Shown: positions 1-7,532 of the stretch, piece by piece
Layout of the letters: each line of letters starts with the position of its first letter
How positions within the stretch are numbered: the stretch's first letter is position 1
Assembly (NCBI GenBank): GCA_023133295.1
Contig: JAGLWT010000162.1
Coordinates: 18,457 to 82,456 of the forward strand
Source of the DNA: a bacterium
GTDB lineage: Bacteria > AUK180
Reading direction: 5' to 3'
DNA: 64,000 bases
Notes under the pieces: model-generated
Databases searched by the model: none
Seen by the model: the letters and a program-made list of their open reading frames with translations, nothing else
Told to the model about the DNA's origin: nothing
Made by a program: the position numbers and the translations under genes

Positions 1-384
1 TATCCATAAAACTCTATGAAATTTTGGATTTGGGTAAAAATATATTTCTTCCCCTTCTTTATCATAATATGCTTTTTCCCTATTGATTTTTGAAAAAAAA
101 TGTAAATCTTGAAAAGAAAGATTGTAATTTTTATTAGGATCAGTAACTAATTTTTCCCTTACAATTTCATCTTTACAAGCTTCTTCTGTTAAATATGGTT
201 TTCGCTCTTCAATTGCTTTGCTATTATACAATTTTTCATAAATAGTACACAACTCTACTAATTCCTTTTGATTTAGAAATTTGTTAGAGGTCATTCGATA
301 CACTACCAACTTATTTACCACAAATCCCACAATACATATTATTACTAGAAACAAGAGCCCTCGTTTCCATTTACTTCTTTTCAT
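1..384 (-). CDS. Partial membrane-anchored protein, putative immunity partner of outermost RHS tip
   Basis: An open frame runs from an ATG at 384 off the left edge of the window with no stop (128 codons visible). The start is preceded by AAAGGA eight bases upstream and overlaps the end of the RHS tip gene by 14 nt. The N-terminus is a short basic stretch, then one hydrophobic segment (about residues 9-29), then a Lys/Glu/Tyr-rich soluble part. I do not recognise the soluble domain. Its place directly behind an RHS tip, with overlapping reading frames, is the position of an immunity gene in RHS/polymorphic toxin loci, and the other three RHS units here also have a small membrane-anchored gene in that place. 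The immunity role is inferred from position only. Confidence 0.6.
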   Translation of the reverse strand, partial: MKRSKWKRGLLFLVIICIVGFVVNKLVVYRMTSNKFLNQKELVELCTIYEKLYNSKAIEERKPYLTEEACKDEIVREKLVTDPNKNYNLSFQDLHFFSKINREKAYYDKEGEEIYFYPNPKFHRVLWI

Positions 385-1464
385 TAGACTTATCCTTTTT
401 GTAGTTTTCCTCGTATATACCATATCCAGTAATTTTCCCCTCGGTAATTTGCTTCATTGATTCTTCCCATTCTTTTACAGCTTGTTGATATGCCTTTCTA
501 ACATCTTCAATTTTCGCATTTTCTCCAGGAGCCAATTCTTCCATTCTTGCTCCAATGAAATTGTTCTTCATATCCAGCACTCTTCGTGACATCCCAGCTG
601 TTATTCTCGCTTTTGGATCCTCCATTCCACCACTCCAATGAGCAAGTTGTAAACCAAACAATATTTTAACCTTACTAATTTTTCCTTTCAATTCCTCCTT
701 CAAATCAGTCTTAGACATATTTCTTTCCCACTCCTCATATTTCAATCCATATTCTAAGGTTGCCTGCAAAACCGATTTATCACGCAAATCAGAAATAGAA
801 ATTGTAGTTTTAAAAATCTTCCAAAATACAGCCTCAATTTTAATTTCAGTTTGCTCCGCACTCTTTGCATCTTTAATTTGGTTATAAATCTTGCTACATG
901 TAATAGCATGATTAGGATTTTTTAGATGTTCATTAAATTCATCCAGCCTAAATTGCTCATTTGAAACCCATCCATTTAAATCTACATATCTTAAGGGATT
1001 ATTGAAATTAAAATGATATCTACTTATGCTTTGTGTATTCTCTATTTTTCCTGTAATAACATCCCGGCTCACCCATCTCCCCCATGAGAGATTATAGTAC
1101 CTTGCGCCGTAATAGTACAATCCAGTTTCACTGTCAAAGGGCTTTCCAGTGTACTTGTATTGAGAGGTTGGAGGTTAGAGGTTAGAGACCATTCGTAGTA
1201 TGTGTTACCGAACTCGTCATACTTTGTCAGCATTGTCGCTTCACCGTCATTATCGGTGAGAAGGGAATTACTACCTAAGATGTCAGATAAATAATAGGTT
1301 TTCTCACCTGTTGCCGAAATACTCATTATCCTCTTGCCATTCCCGAAGACATAAGACGATGTCGGCAAATCGGTAAAATCATCAGTTCCTTTTGCTTCGT
1401 ACTCCTCAACGACTTCTCCGAAAAATCTACGGGTAGTTGCGAAAGTTGCAAATTGCTCTGTCAT
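371..1464 (-). pseudogene. Outermost truncated RHS unit, frameshifted: RHS core end plus C-terminal tip
   Basis: Two overlapping frames together encode the end of an RHS core. The first (1464 to about 1160) has FGEVVEEYEAKG, SSYVFGNGKRIM and YYLSDILGSNSLL. The second (about 1157 to 371) has YTGKPFDSETGLYYYGARYY, NNPLRYVDLNG and a tip of about 200 residues. The frame changes at a 7-nt repeat array at 1158-1185. RHS similarity starts at about 1430. Upstream of that the start codon and the residues MTEQFATFATT come from the inverted-repeat element at 1435-1631. The tip is charged and mostly helical, with AHW and DMKNNFIG motifs that faintly recall DUF6973-type polymorphic toxin tips; this is a weak guess. 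The canonical DPNG at the core boundary is DLNG here. The unit is either dead, or silent until the repeat changes length or the tip recombines into the full-length gene. Confidence 0.75.
1158..1185. repeat. 7-nt tandem array in RHS linker (frameshift site)
   Basis: Plus-strand units TATTGAG, AGGTTGG, AGGTTAG, AGGTTAG lie in the linker between YYEW and YKYTGKP of the RHS core. The linker is 29 nt, against 36 nt in the aligned unit at 2149-3807, a difference of exactly one 7-nt unit, and the reading frame is lost here. Confidence 0.8.
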
Positions 1465-1631
1465 TAGACATAATCTCCCTTCTTCACTGTAATTATTATA
1501 CCACTTTCATATTGAAATGCAAATCCAAGCCAATGCAGTATAATTAATATTCATAGAAGAAGCAGCGAAAGTTCAACCCTATATACAAATACTTACTAAG
1601 CATTCCTTATGATTTTGCAACTTTCGCAACT
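1435..1631. mobile_element. MITE-like element, copy A, with 18-bp perfect inverted ends
   Basis: AGTTGCGAAAGTTGCAAA at 1435-1452 is the exact reverse complement of 1614-1631. The 161 bp between them have no convincing gene. Copy B at 34395-34581 shares the right end exactly, a degenerate left end, a TCATTAG...CTCCCT block, ATTATTATACCAC, and a GAAAT-CAAATCC-AGC block, in the same order. Outside the right end, 1632-1700 holds direct repeats of the type CCCCGTTACTCCC and several GTCCCC words. The left end is fused to the truncated RHS reading frame and supplies its ATG. No transposase is encoded, so any mobility would have to be in trans. The gap 1465-1727 holds nothing else I can support. Confidence 0.6.
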
Positions 1632-1727
1632 CCCGTCCCCGTTACTCCCATCCCCGTTACTCTTTGTAAGCATCGGGACTACCGTCCCCAATTTCCCTTT
1701 AAGGAACCAGTTCCTTCGATTTTCTTT

Positions 1728-2171
1728 TTACAAATGTATCTCACTTCTAAAGATTACATATAAAAGAATTAACATAATAAAGCCAATAACAATATGGATA
1801 CGACCGTAAAATCCTTTCCTCTGTAATTTTCTCGACTGCATTATTAAGAAATCATCAGTAACATTATTCGAAGAGAAATATTTATAAAGATTTGATTTTT
1901 GAGGTAGGCTTGCTTTTCCCAAAGGATATAACTCATTATATATTTTTTCAAATAGGGGATCATATTCGCGTTTATTATTGAGATATTTATAAATTCGCTC
2001 ATATGGATCTCCAAATAGAAAAGATGCAAGTAAAGTTGTTATAGGCCACAAAATAATGTATATAAAAAAAACCATAGTTTTGTCCTTCAATATATACATT
2101 AATAATGATTGAATTACTAAATATGTTGTGATTAACATCCAAAAAACATTAATTATTCGTTTTTCCTTCAT
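1728..2171 (-). CDS. Three-TM small membrane protein, putative immunity partner of the second Gly-rich RHS tip
   Basis: 147 residues: two hydrophobic segments at about residues 8-27 and 31-54, a polar middle of about 70 residues and a last hydrophobic segment at about 121-141. The ATG at 2171 lies inside the last codons of the preceding RHS gene (23-nt overlap) and has a purine-rich GGAGGAG-type site upstream. It aligns by eye with the protein at 7005-7442: same length, same three-TM layout, and shared residues in the middle (R/E-I-YL, then R, then an L-x-x-GK step, then DD-x-L). Both proteins follow RHS tips that are also related to each other. That pairing is the best evidence that the family is a cognate immunity protein, probably protecting the inner membrane. 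I know no named family for it. Confidence 0.7.
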   Translation of the reverse strand: MKEKRIINVFWMLITTYLVIQSLLMYILKDKTMVFFIYIILWPITTLLASFLFGDPYERIYKYLNNKREYDPLFEKIYNELYPLGKASLPQKSNLYKYFSSNNVTDDFLIMQSRKLQRKGFYGRIHIVIGFIMLILLYVIFRSEIHL

Positions 2172-3807
2172 CTTTTTTTCCCTTTTTCTCCTCCTCTTTC
2201 TTAATCTTTTCTTTCTTGTCAGTTAGCGTACTATTTATAAATTCTACAGTTTTTAATAGTTCATTATATTTTTCTTCCCCTAAAATGTCTTTGAAATCAT
2301 TAGGATTAATTGCTTCACCTTTCAATGCTTTTTCTTGTATCATTTTATTAACTTTCTTTGCCATACTTTTCTGTAAAGGAATTATTGCAGTACAAGTAAT
2401 AAAGGCATGTGCTTCTATCCCAATTCCTTTGACTGCATTAATTTCAAACGTCCAATCATCGGTTTCATCGGAGTATTGGAAATCCGTTAATTGTCCAGTT
2501 TCTATACCAAGACCTCCCCACAATTTCACTGAACCTCCATATGCAATTCCAGTCCCCTCTAAATCCTGAATAGTTGCGACATTTGATATAAATAGACCCA
2601 GGAGGCCAATTGAAGCTCCGAATCCTCCGCCGAGTCCCGCACCACCAGTTATCATAATTCCATAGTTACCTTCAAAGTCTGTTACAACTCCTGTTGTAAA
2701 ACTCCCGCCTCCAATTCCTGCCATAATTGAAAATTGCCACTGCAAACCACCTACAAAATTCCCATCAGGATCTTTTAAAACTAGAGGATTATTATAGCAA
2801 TACTGATACGCATTTATGCTTTGAACGATGTTTTTAATTCCTTTCATCCGATCCTTACTCACCCATCTCCCCCATTCAAGATTGTAGTACCTTGCACCGT
2901 AGTAGTACAATCCAATTTCACTGTCGAAGGGTTTTCCAGTATATTTGTAAGAAGATGCTTGATGATTGATGTTTGATGTTAGGGACCATTCGTAATAAGT
3001 ATTTCCGAATTCATCGTATTTGGTGAGCATTGTCGCTTCACCGAATTCATCGGTCAGAAGAGAATTTGAGCCGAGTATATCAGAAAGATAGTATGTTTTC
3101 TCTTCTACTGTCGTTCCCGGAGTTTCTCCTTCTTTTACTGTTATCCCCATAATCCTTTTTCCATTTCCAAATACATAGGAAGATATTAGATGATAGATGT
3201 TAGATGCTAGATCAAGAGAATGCTCCTCAACGACTTCTCCGAAGCTGTTGCGAATATACAATATCTTGCTCTCAATTGTCTCATCTGGAGCTATAACTTG
3301 CTTGTATATACGCTGTCCGTCACCGTTGTATGCGAAATACACCGTGAATATTTTGTCGTCGCGATCAATGGATACGCTCATAAGGCGGTTCTCATAGTCC
3401 CAGATAAAGTCTTTATTATAGTTCTCTATTCCTTCTGTTTCCGTACCTTTGTACTCTTTTTCGCCTATAAGATTTCCATTGTCGTCATAATCAAGATAAG
3501 TATGACCGATACCATTGGAGATTATTTCCTTCAGTTTATTGGATATGGGCTTTGCTCCATCACTCTCCATCTTATACTCGAAATCTCCCTGATCCTGATG
3601 CATGAAGGTTCTGTTACCTGAAGGATCATATTCATACAACGCATAACTGTCATTTCGCTCCTTGTGAACAACCTTCGTTAATCGGTACAACTCATCATAA
3701 ATGTATTCAGTCTTCTTCCCATGCGTTCCGCTTACCGCGTCTGATTCAGTAAGTTGCTTCCGGTTACCGACTTTGTCGTAAATTATTTCACTTCTTCCTT
3801 TTATCAT
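2149..3807 (-). CDS. N-terminally truncated RHS unit with Gly-rich hydrophobic tip
   Basis: 552 residues. It begins inside the RHS core at YDKVGNRKQL, equivalent to about residue 1318 of the full-length protein at 7533-13124, and follows the core closely to the boundary NNPLVLKDPDG (about residue 346). The remaining 206 residues are a separate tip: a Gly/Ala/Ile-rich stretch with long hydrophobic runs, then a Lys/Glu-rich tail. This tip resembles that of the full-length protein (repeated GAGxGIG-like steps, xIxDLEG, then GIGIEAH/GIGIEGH and a charged tail). A pore-forming or membrane-acting effector is plausible but inferred. There is no signal peptide. The ATG at 3807 overlaps the end of the previous small gene by 20 nt, which looks like a recombination junction rather than a native start. 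Two linkers contain 7-nt tandem repeats but stay in frame. Confidence 0.8.
   Translation of the reverse strand: MIKGRSEIIYDKVGNRKQLTESDAVSGTHGKKTEYIYDELYRLTKVVHKERNDSYALYEYDPSGNRTFMHQDQGDFEYKMESDGAKPISNKLKEIISNGIGHTYLDYDDNGNLIGEKEYKGTETEGIENYNKDFIWDYENRLMSVSIDRDDKIFTVYFAYNGDGQRIYKQVIAPDETIESKILYIRNSFGEVVEEHSLDLASNIYHLISSYVFGNGKRIMGITVKEGETPGTTVEEKTYYLSDILGSNSLLTDEFGEATMLTKYDEFGNTYYEWSLTSNINHQASSYKYTGKPFDSEIGLYYYGARYYNLEWGRWVSKDRMKGIKNIVQSINAYQYCYNNPLVLKDPDGNFVGGLQWQFSIMAGIGGGSFTTGVVTDFEGNYGIMITGGAGLGGGFGASIGLLGLFISNVATIQDLEGTGIAYGGSVKLWGGLGIETGQLTDFQYSDETDDWTFEINAVKGIGIEAHAFITCTAIIPLQKSMAKKVNKMIQEKALKGEAINPNDFKDILGEEKYNELLKTVEFINSTLTDKKEKIKKEEEKKGKKDEGKTNN
2956..2983. repeat. 7-nt tandem array in RHS linker
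   Basis: Units TGCTTGA, TGATTGA, TGTTTGA, TGTTAGG (plus strand) in the YYEW to YKYTGKP linker. The total linker is 36 nt, so the frame is kept. Confidence 0.8.
3186..3213. repeat. 7-nt tandem array in a second RHS linker
   Basis: Units TTAGATG, ATAGATG, TTAGATG, CTAGATC lie between the GEVVEEH segment and SSYVFGNGKRIM. The matching linker in the other RHS copies has unrelated, non-repetitive sequence. Confidence 0.8.
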
Positions 3808-4663
3808 ATTTTAATTCTATTATGTATTTTTTATGAAATTGTTTTTCTTTTAAATTAAAAATAGCTTTTTGAATATTAATATTAAAAGTATTTTCATATA
3901 TTTCAACTTCGCTAATTAAGTCTAAATATTCGTTATAATTGATATATTTAGTTTTTCCACTTTCCAAATTAAGTGCAAAATAGCCATAAATTGTGGACCC
4001 GATTATTTCATTATGATAAATACCAATTTTTGTAATCCCGAGAATTTTTGGTGCACTAATTTCATTTGTTTTAAGTTTATATTTTTGTGAAAGTTGTTTT
4101 TTAATATGATTATCTTCAATACATAAGAAATGAACTCCTTTTCTTGAGAAATCTGAACTCATTGGATAAAATTCATAATAATATTGATAATCCATAAGAC
4201 TAAATTCATTTGTTATTAATATTTTCGGATAATCATCTCCTAATATTATTAGATAGTTACTTCCTAAAGTTTTCGCATAGATTTCACTTTTTCCAATATA
4301 TATAGCAGTAATATTGATAATAGGCAGGTTTTCAATTTTGTTATATTCTCTGTTATCACAAGAGTTCAAAAAAGGATATTCTTCGCCTTCAATATATGAT
4401 AAATACAGACCATCGCCTATTTCTGGAGGCTTATAGTAGTACTCATTATTATGAAACATTTGACTTTGCACAGAACAAAATGACAAACAAAATCTTCTAC
4501 TACTCCTTCTATTGATAATTTTATTAAGGCAATTAAATATCATAGAATTTTCCTTGATTTCCCTTTTAACACTTAAAGAAGTTTTAATTTTATTATAATT
4601 TACTAACAGAATGAGAGCTATAATAAAAAATACAATAGTAATTCTAGTTATATATTTCATCAT
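3788..4663 (-). CDS. Membrane-anchored protein behind RHS unit 2, putative immunity protein
   Basis: 291 residues with one N-terminal hydrophobic segment (about residues 5-22) and a large Tyr/Ile/Asn-rich soluble domain, probably outside the cytoplasm. It starts 10 nt after the stop of the RHS unit at 4674-6932, with AGGA eight bases before the ATG. It is distinctly AT-rich compared with the housekeeping genes, as expected for a rapidly exchanged module. The last 20 nt overlap the start of the next RHS fragment, so its natural C-terminus may have been altered at the junction. I do not recognise the domain. It is unrelated by eye to the three-TM partners, which fits its neighbouring RHS tip also being unrelated to the Gly-rich tips. 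Confidence 0.6.
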   Translation of the reverse strand: MMKYITRITIVFFIIALILLVNYNKIKTSLSVKREIKENSMIFNCLNKIINRRSSRRFCLSFCSVQSQMFHNNEYYYKPPEIGDGLYLSYIEGEEYPFLNSCDNREYNKIENLPIINITAIYIGKSEIYAKTLGSNYLIILGDDYPKILITNEFSLMDYQYYYEFYPMSSDFSRKGVHFLCIEDNHIKKQLSQKYKLKTNEISAPKILGITKIGIYHNEIIGSTIYGYFALNLESGKTKYINYNEYLDLISEVEIYENTFNINIQKAIFNLKEKQFHKKYIIELKYDKRKK

Positions 4664-4673
4664 ATTTCAGTTC

Positions 4674-6932
4674 CTATTGTTTCTTAGATTCTGGCTTATC
4701 AATTTGAATTTCGACATGATACTTAACTTCTATCTCAAATTGTGCCAGTTCAGCTTTCCGGCCAATAGTTGTTAGGTTTTCTGCTAAGCTACTCCGTTCG
4801 CCTTTTTGCGCTGGATTGAAATCAAATGTATCGGTAACTGTTACCTCAACAATTGCTATTCTTTTCTTCTCATTCTTACTTTCTTTGTAACCAATTATTC
4901 TCCAGTAGAAGCTTGCTGAGCCAATGGATAATTTTAAATCTTTTGAAGAGAAGGAAGTTTGCCCTTGCTCTTCTTTACTCCCTCCCAATTCTATTCCCTT
5001 TGTGACTTGTTCTTTTATCCTTTCATTTGCATAATTACTCTCCTGAGCCATTTCTTGCGCTATCAATGAATCGGGGCCTTTAATATAGGGAGTATTATCG
5101 CCTTCTAATGCTTTTGAATATAATTCATAAACGATTGGCAAATTCTTTTTTATTTTTTCAGAAGCAGCGTACTTCTCTACATAAATCCTTGCTTCCTCTT
5201 TTGAAAGTTTATTTGCTTTCAATAATTTCGAATTACCACCTTTGTCTATATACTTCATAGGATTATTTTCCACATATATAAATCTATTAAGTGATTGTGA
5301 ATTATTAATTTTACCTCTTAATATATCCTTGGATACCCATCTCCCCCACTGGGGGTTGTAATAACGGGCACCGTAGTAGTACAATCCGGTCTCTTTATCC
5401 AGAGGTTTTCCCGTGTATTTGTAGTCATTATCGCGTTTGTTGGTATCAGCCCATTCGTAATATGTGTTGCCGAATTCATCGTATTTGGTCAGCATTGTCG
5501 GTTCACCGTCTTTATCGGTGAGAAGTGAGTTTGAGCCGAGGATATCAGAAAGATAGTATGTCTTTTCATCTGTAGCTGAAATACTCATGATCCGCTTTCC
5601 GTTCCCAAACACATAACTGCTTGAAAGCTTAAATGTGCTGTCAGAAAGATCATATTCATGTTCCTCTACCACCTCACCGAAACTATTATACACATAAAGC
5701 AGTTTGCTTTCAACCTGATCGTCGGGTCCTTTTACTTCTTTATAAATCCTCTGCCCATCGCCGTTGTATGCGAAATTCACCGTGAATATTTTGTCGTCGC
5801 GATCAATGACTACGCTCATAAGACGGTTCTCATAGTCCCAGGTGAAGTCTTTACTGTAATTATTTGTTTCTTCCGTGTCAATAGCTTTGTAATCATTCTC
5901 GTTGATTAGATTTCCATTCTCGTCATAAATGAGATCCGTATGTCCAATACCGTTTGAGATAATCTTATCAAGCTGGTTTGAGTTTGTGGCAATTGTATAA
6001 TCAAAATCACCTTGATCCTGATGCATGAATGTTCTGTTGCCTGATGGATCATATTCGTATATTGCTCCACTTGATACCCTTTCCTTGTGATCAACACTGA
6101 TCAACCTGTAAAGCTCATCATATCCGTAAGCCGTTACCTTGCCCTGAGTACCTGATATACTATCACTTTCTTTCAACTCGGTTCTATTTCCAACCGCATC
6201 GTATTTATAATTATGTTTTAAGAGAAGGGATCCATCTTTCTTATTGTAAAGAAGATCGGTCATCCTGTCACGATCATCATACAAAAAGTCCCCTACAATA
6301 TTCTCACTATCTCCATATTCGACTTTAGATATAGTACCCATTGGAAAGTATTCATAAGATGATACCAGGTAATCATCTTTGCCCAATTCTTCCAGAGTAA
6401 CGGAATTGGTTCGATGAAGTTGATCTATATCATATTCAACAGTCTTTCCACCTGGATAAGTTGTTGAAGTCAGATCGCCGACTATATTATAATTGTATAA
6501 ATTAGTGTAACCGTCTGTCAAAGTGCCGCTGATCCCTTGGTATTTCCTTGTATCCTCCGTGAGCCAGTTGCGGTTGTTGTAGAAATAATCTATTTGACCT
6601 AAGGTTGCATCATCTTTGTTTTTCTCAATCATGCTTTCCCGATTTCCATTGTCGTCATAGGTATATTCTACTCTTTTGATGGCATTATTCAAATCCAGCG
6701 CTGGATATTCTATCGTTTTCAATCTGTAGATGTTGTCATAACCATACAAAATGTCAGCATCCGTCCCATCTCTGTTATAAACATGTTTCGAAATCACATT
6801 TCCAACAAGATCGTATTCTTGCTTTTCTTCTGTCCCATCGTGATAATCGGTCCTTTCCAACTGGTTTAGTGTGTTATAGGTATAAGTCGTTACCAGATCA
6901 TTGGGATCGGTCATGGTCAAAAGGTTTCCCAC
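4674..6932 (-). CDS. N-terminally truncated RHS unit with unrecognised soluble tip
   Basis: 752 residues. RHS similarity starts at about 6945 (YDDVGNLLTMTDP), equivalent to residue 1074 of the full-length protein. The only usable start is a GTG at 6932 with no clear ribosome binding site, and an in-frame TGA lies at 6960-6962. The core has repeated YD-type motifs (YEYDPSGNRTFMHQDQGDF, WDYENRLMSV, YYLSDILGSNSLL, GLYYYGARYYNPQWGRWVSK) and ends at NNPMKYIDKGG, where the usual DPNG has become DKGG. The tip (about residues 563-752) is charged, with a segment DTFDFNPAQKGERSSLAENL, and I cannot assign it. Missing translation signals and start point suggest a displaced silent module whose tip would be used after recombination into the complete gene upstream. 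Its linkers carry no 7-nt arrays. Confidence 0.8.
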   Translation of the reverse strand: MGNLLTMTDPNDLVTTYTYNTLNQLERTDYHDGTEEKQEYDLVGNVISKHVYNRDGTDADILYGYDNIYRLKTIEYPALDLNNAIKRVEYTYDDNGNRESMIEKNKDDATLGQIDYFYNNRNWLTEDTRKYQGISGTLTDGYTNLYNYNIVGDLTSTTYPGGKTVEYDIDQLHRTNSVTLEELGKDDYLVSSYEYFPMGTISKVEYGDSENIVGDFLYDDRDRMTDLLYNKKDGSLLLKHNYKYDAVGNRTELKESDSISGTQGKVTAYGYDELYRLISVDHKERVSSGAIYEYDPSGNRTFMHQDQGDFDYTIATNSNQLDKIISNGIGHTDLIYDENGNLINENDYKAIDTEETNNYSKDFTWDYENRLMSVVIDRDDKIFTVNFAYNGDGQRIYKEVKGPDDQVESKLLYVYNSFGEVVEEHEYDLSDSTFKLSSSYVFGNGKRIMSISATDEKTYYLSDILGSNSLLTDKDGEPTMLTKYDEFGNTYYEWADTNKRDNDYKYTGKPLDKETGLYYYGARYYNPQWGRWVSKDILRGKINNSQSLNRFIYVENNPMKYIDKGGNSKLLKANKLSKEEARIYVEKYAASEKIKKNLPIVYELYSKALEGDNTPYIKGPDSLIAQEMAQESNYANERIKEQVTKGIELGGSKEEQGQTSFSSKDLKLSIGSASFYWRIIGYKESKNEKKRIAIVEVTVTDTFDFNPAQKGERSSLAENLTTIGRKAELAQFEIEVKYHVEIQIDKPESKKQ

Positions 6933-7004
6933 ATCATCATACCATTCTACTGCAAATATTCAATCTAGAATGATTAAGCAAAATCAATCGTTCCCGATAT
7001 CAAT

Positions 7005-7442
7005 TCAGCCATAATGCCCAAACACCACAATCATCACAAATTGTATAAAAATAAACTGGGTCCAAAGTGAACGTTTAATCTGCCACACATCTAGTTCGTC
7101 CAATAAATAATCATCTAGAATTGATTCATACTTTCTTCTAAAAATGTTTTTAATATATATTTGCGCAAATTGGGTTCCCTTTCCCCAAGAAAATAGAGAG
7201 TCTAGGCATGATTGGTATTCTTTGTTAAGATCCTTCCTTTTTTCCAAATATATGAAGATATTTTCTCGGTGTTTATCTTGATATACAAACAATAATATCG
7301 CAAGTACAAATGATATCAAAGCAAATAACAATGACCAGGACTCTATATGAGTACTATCTAATATTACGATGATAATCTGAATTCCAAAATAGATATACAT
7401 AAGACAATAGGTGAGTATTATTCTTCCCTTACTTTTTGCCAT
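7005..7442 (-). CDS. Three-TM small membrane protein, putative immunity partner of the full-length RHS protein
   Basis: 145 residues from the ATG at 7442 (MAKSKGRI...), preferred over an upstream start at 7484 because GGAGAAG lies about eight bases before it and the length then matches the relative at 1728-2171. Two hydrophobic segments (about 8-28 and 33-51), a polar middle with YLEKRKD and DD, then a C-terminal hydrophobic segment. It starts about 90 nt after the stop of the full-length RHS gene. The related protein at 1728-2171 sits behind the related Gly-rich tip, so the two pairs support each other as tip and cognate partner. The function is inferred. Confidence 0.7.
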   Translation of the reverse strand: MAKSKGRIILTYCLMYIYFGIQIIIVILDSTHIESWSLLFALISFVLAILLFVYQDKHRENIFIYLEKRKDLNKEYQSCLDSLFSWGKGTQFAQIYIKNIFRRKYESILDDYLLDELDVWQIKRSLWTQFIFIQFVMIVVFGHYG

Positions 7443-7532
7443 TTGCTTTTCTTCTCCTTTAATATGCCCCCGTCCATTCTGCACTTCAAGCAGTGTAGTT
7501 TGGGAACAGTGATAAGATCACATTTAAAGACA

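Noticed and set aside
1690..1725. AAGGAACCAGTTCCTT palindrome as terminator of the gene at 1728-2171
   Set aside because: On the minus strand the stem is not followed by a run of T; the T-rich side is upstream for that gene.
3197..3621. Plus-strand frames opposite the RHS cores (also at 5658-5909 and 8715-8930)
   Set aside because: They recur at the same place in each RHS copy because the core DNA is similar, so they are shadow frames and not separate conserved genes.
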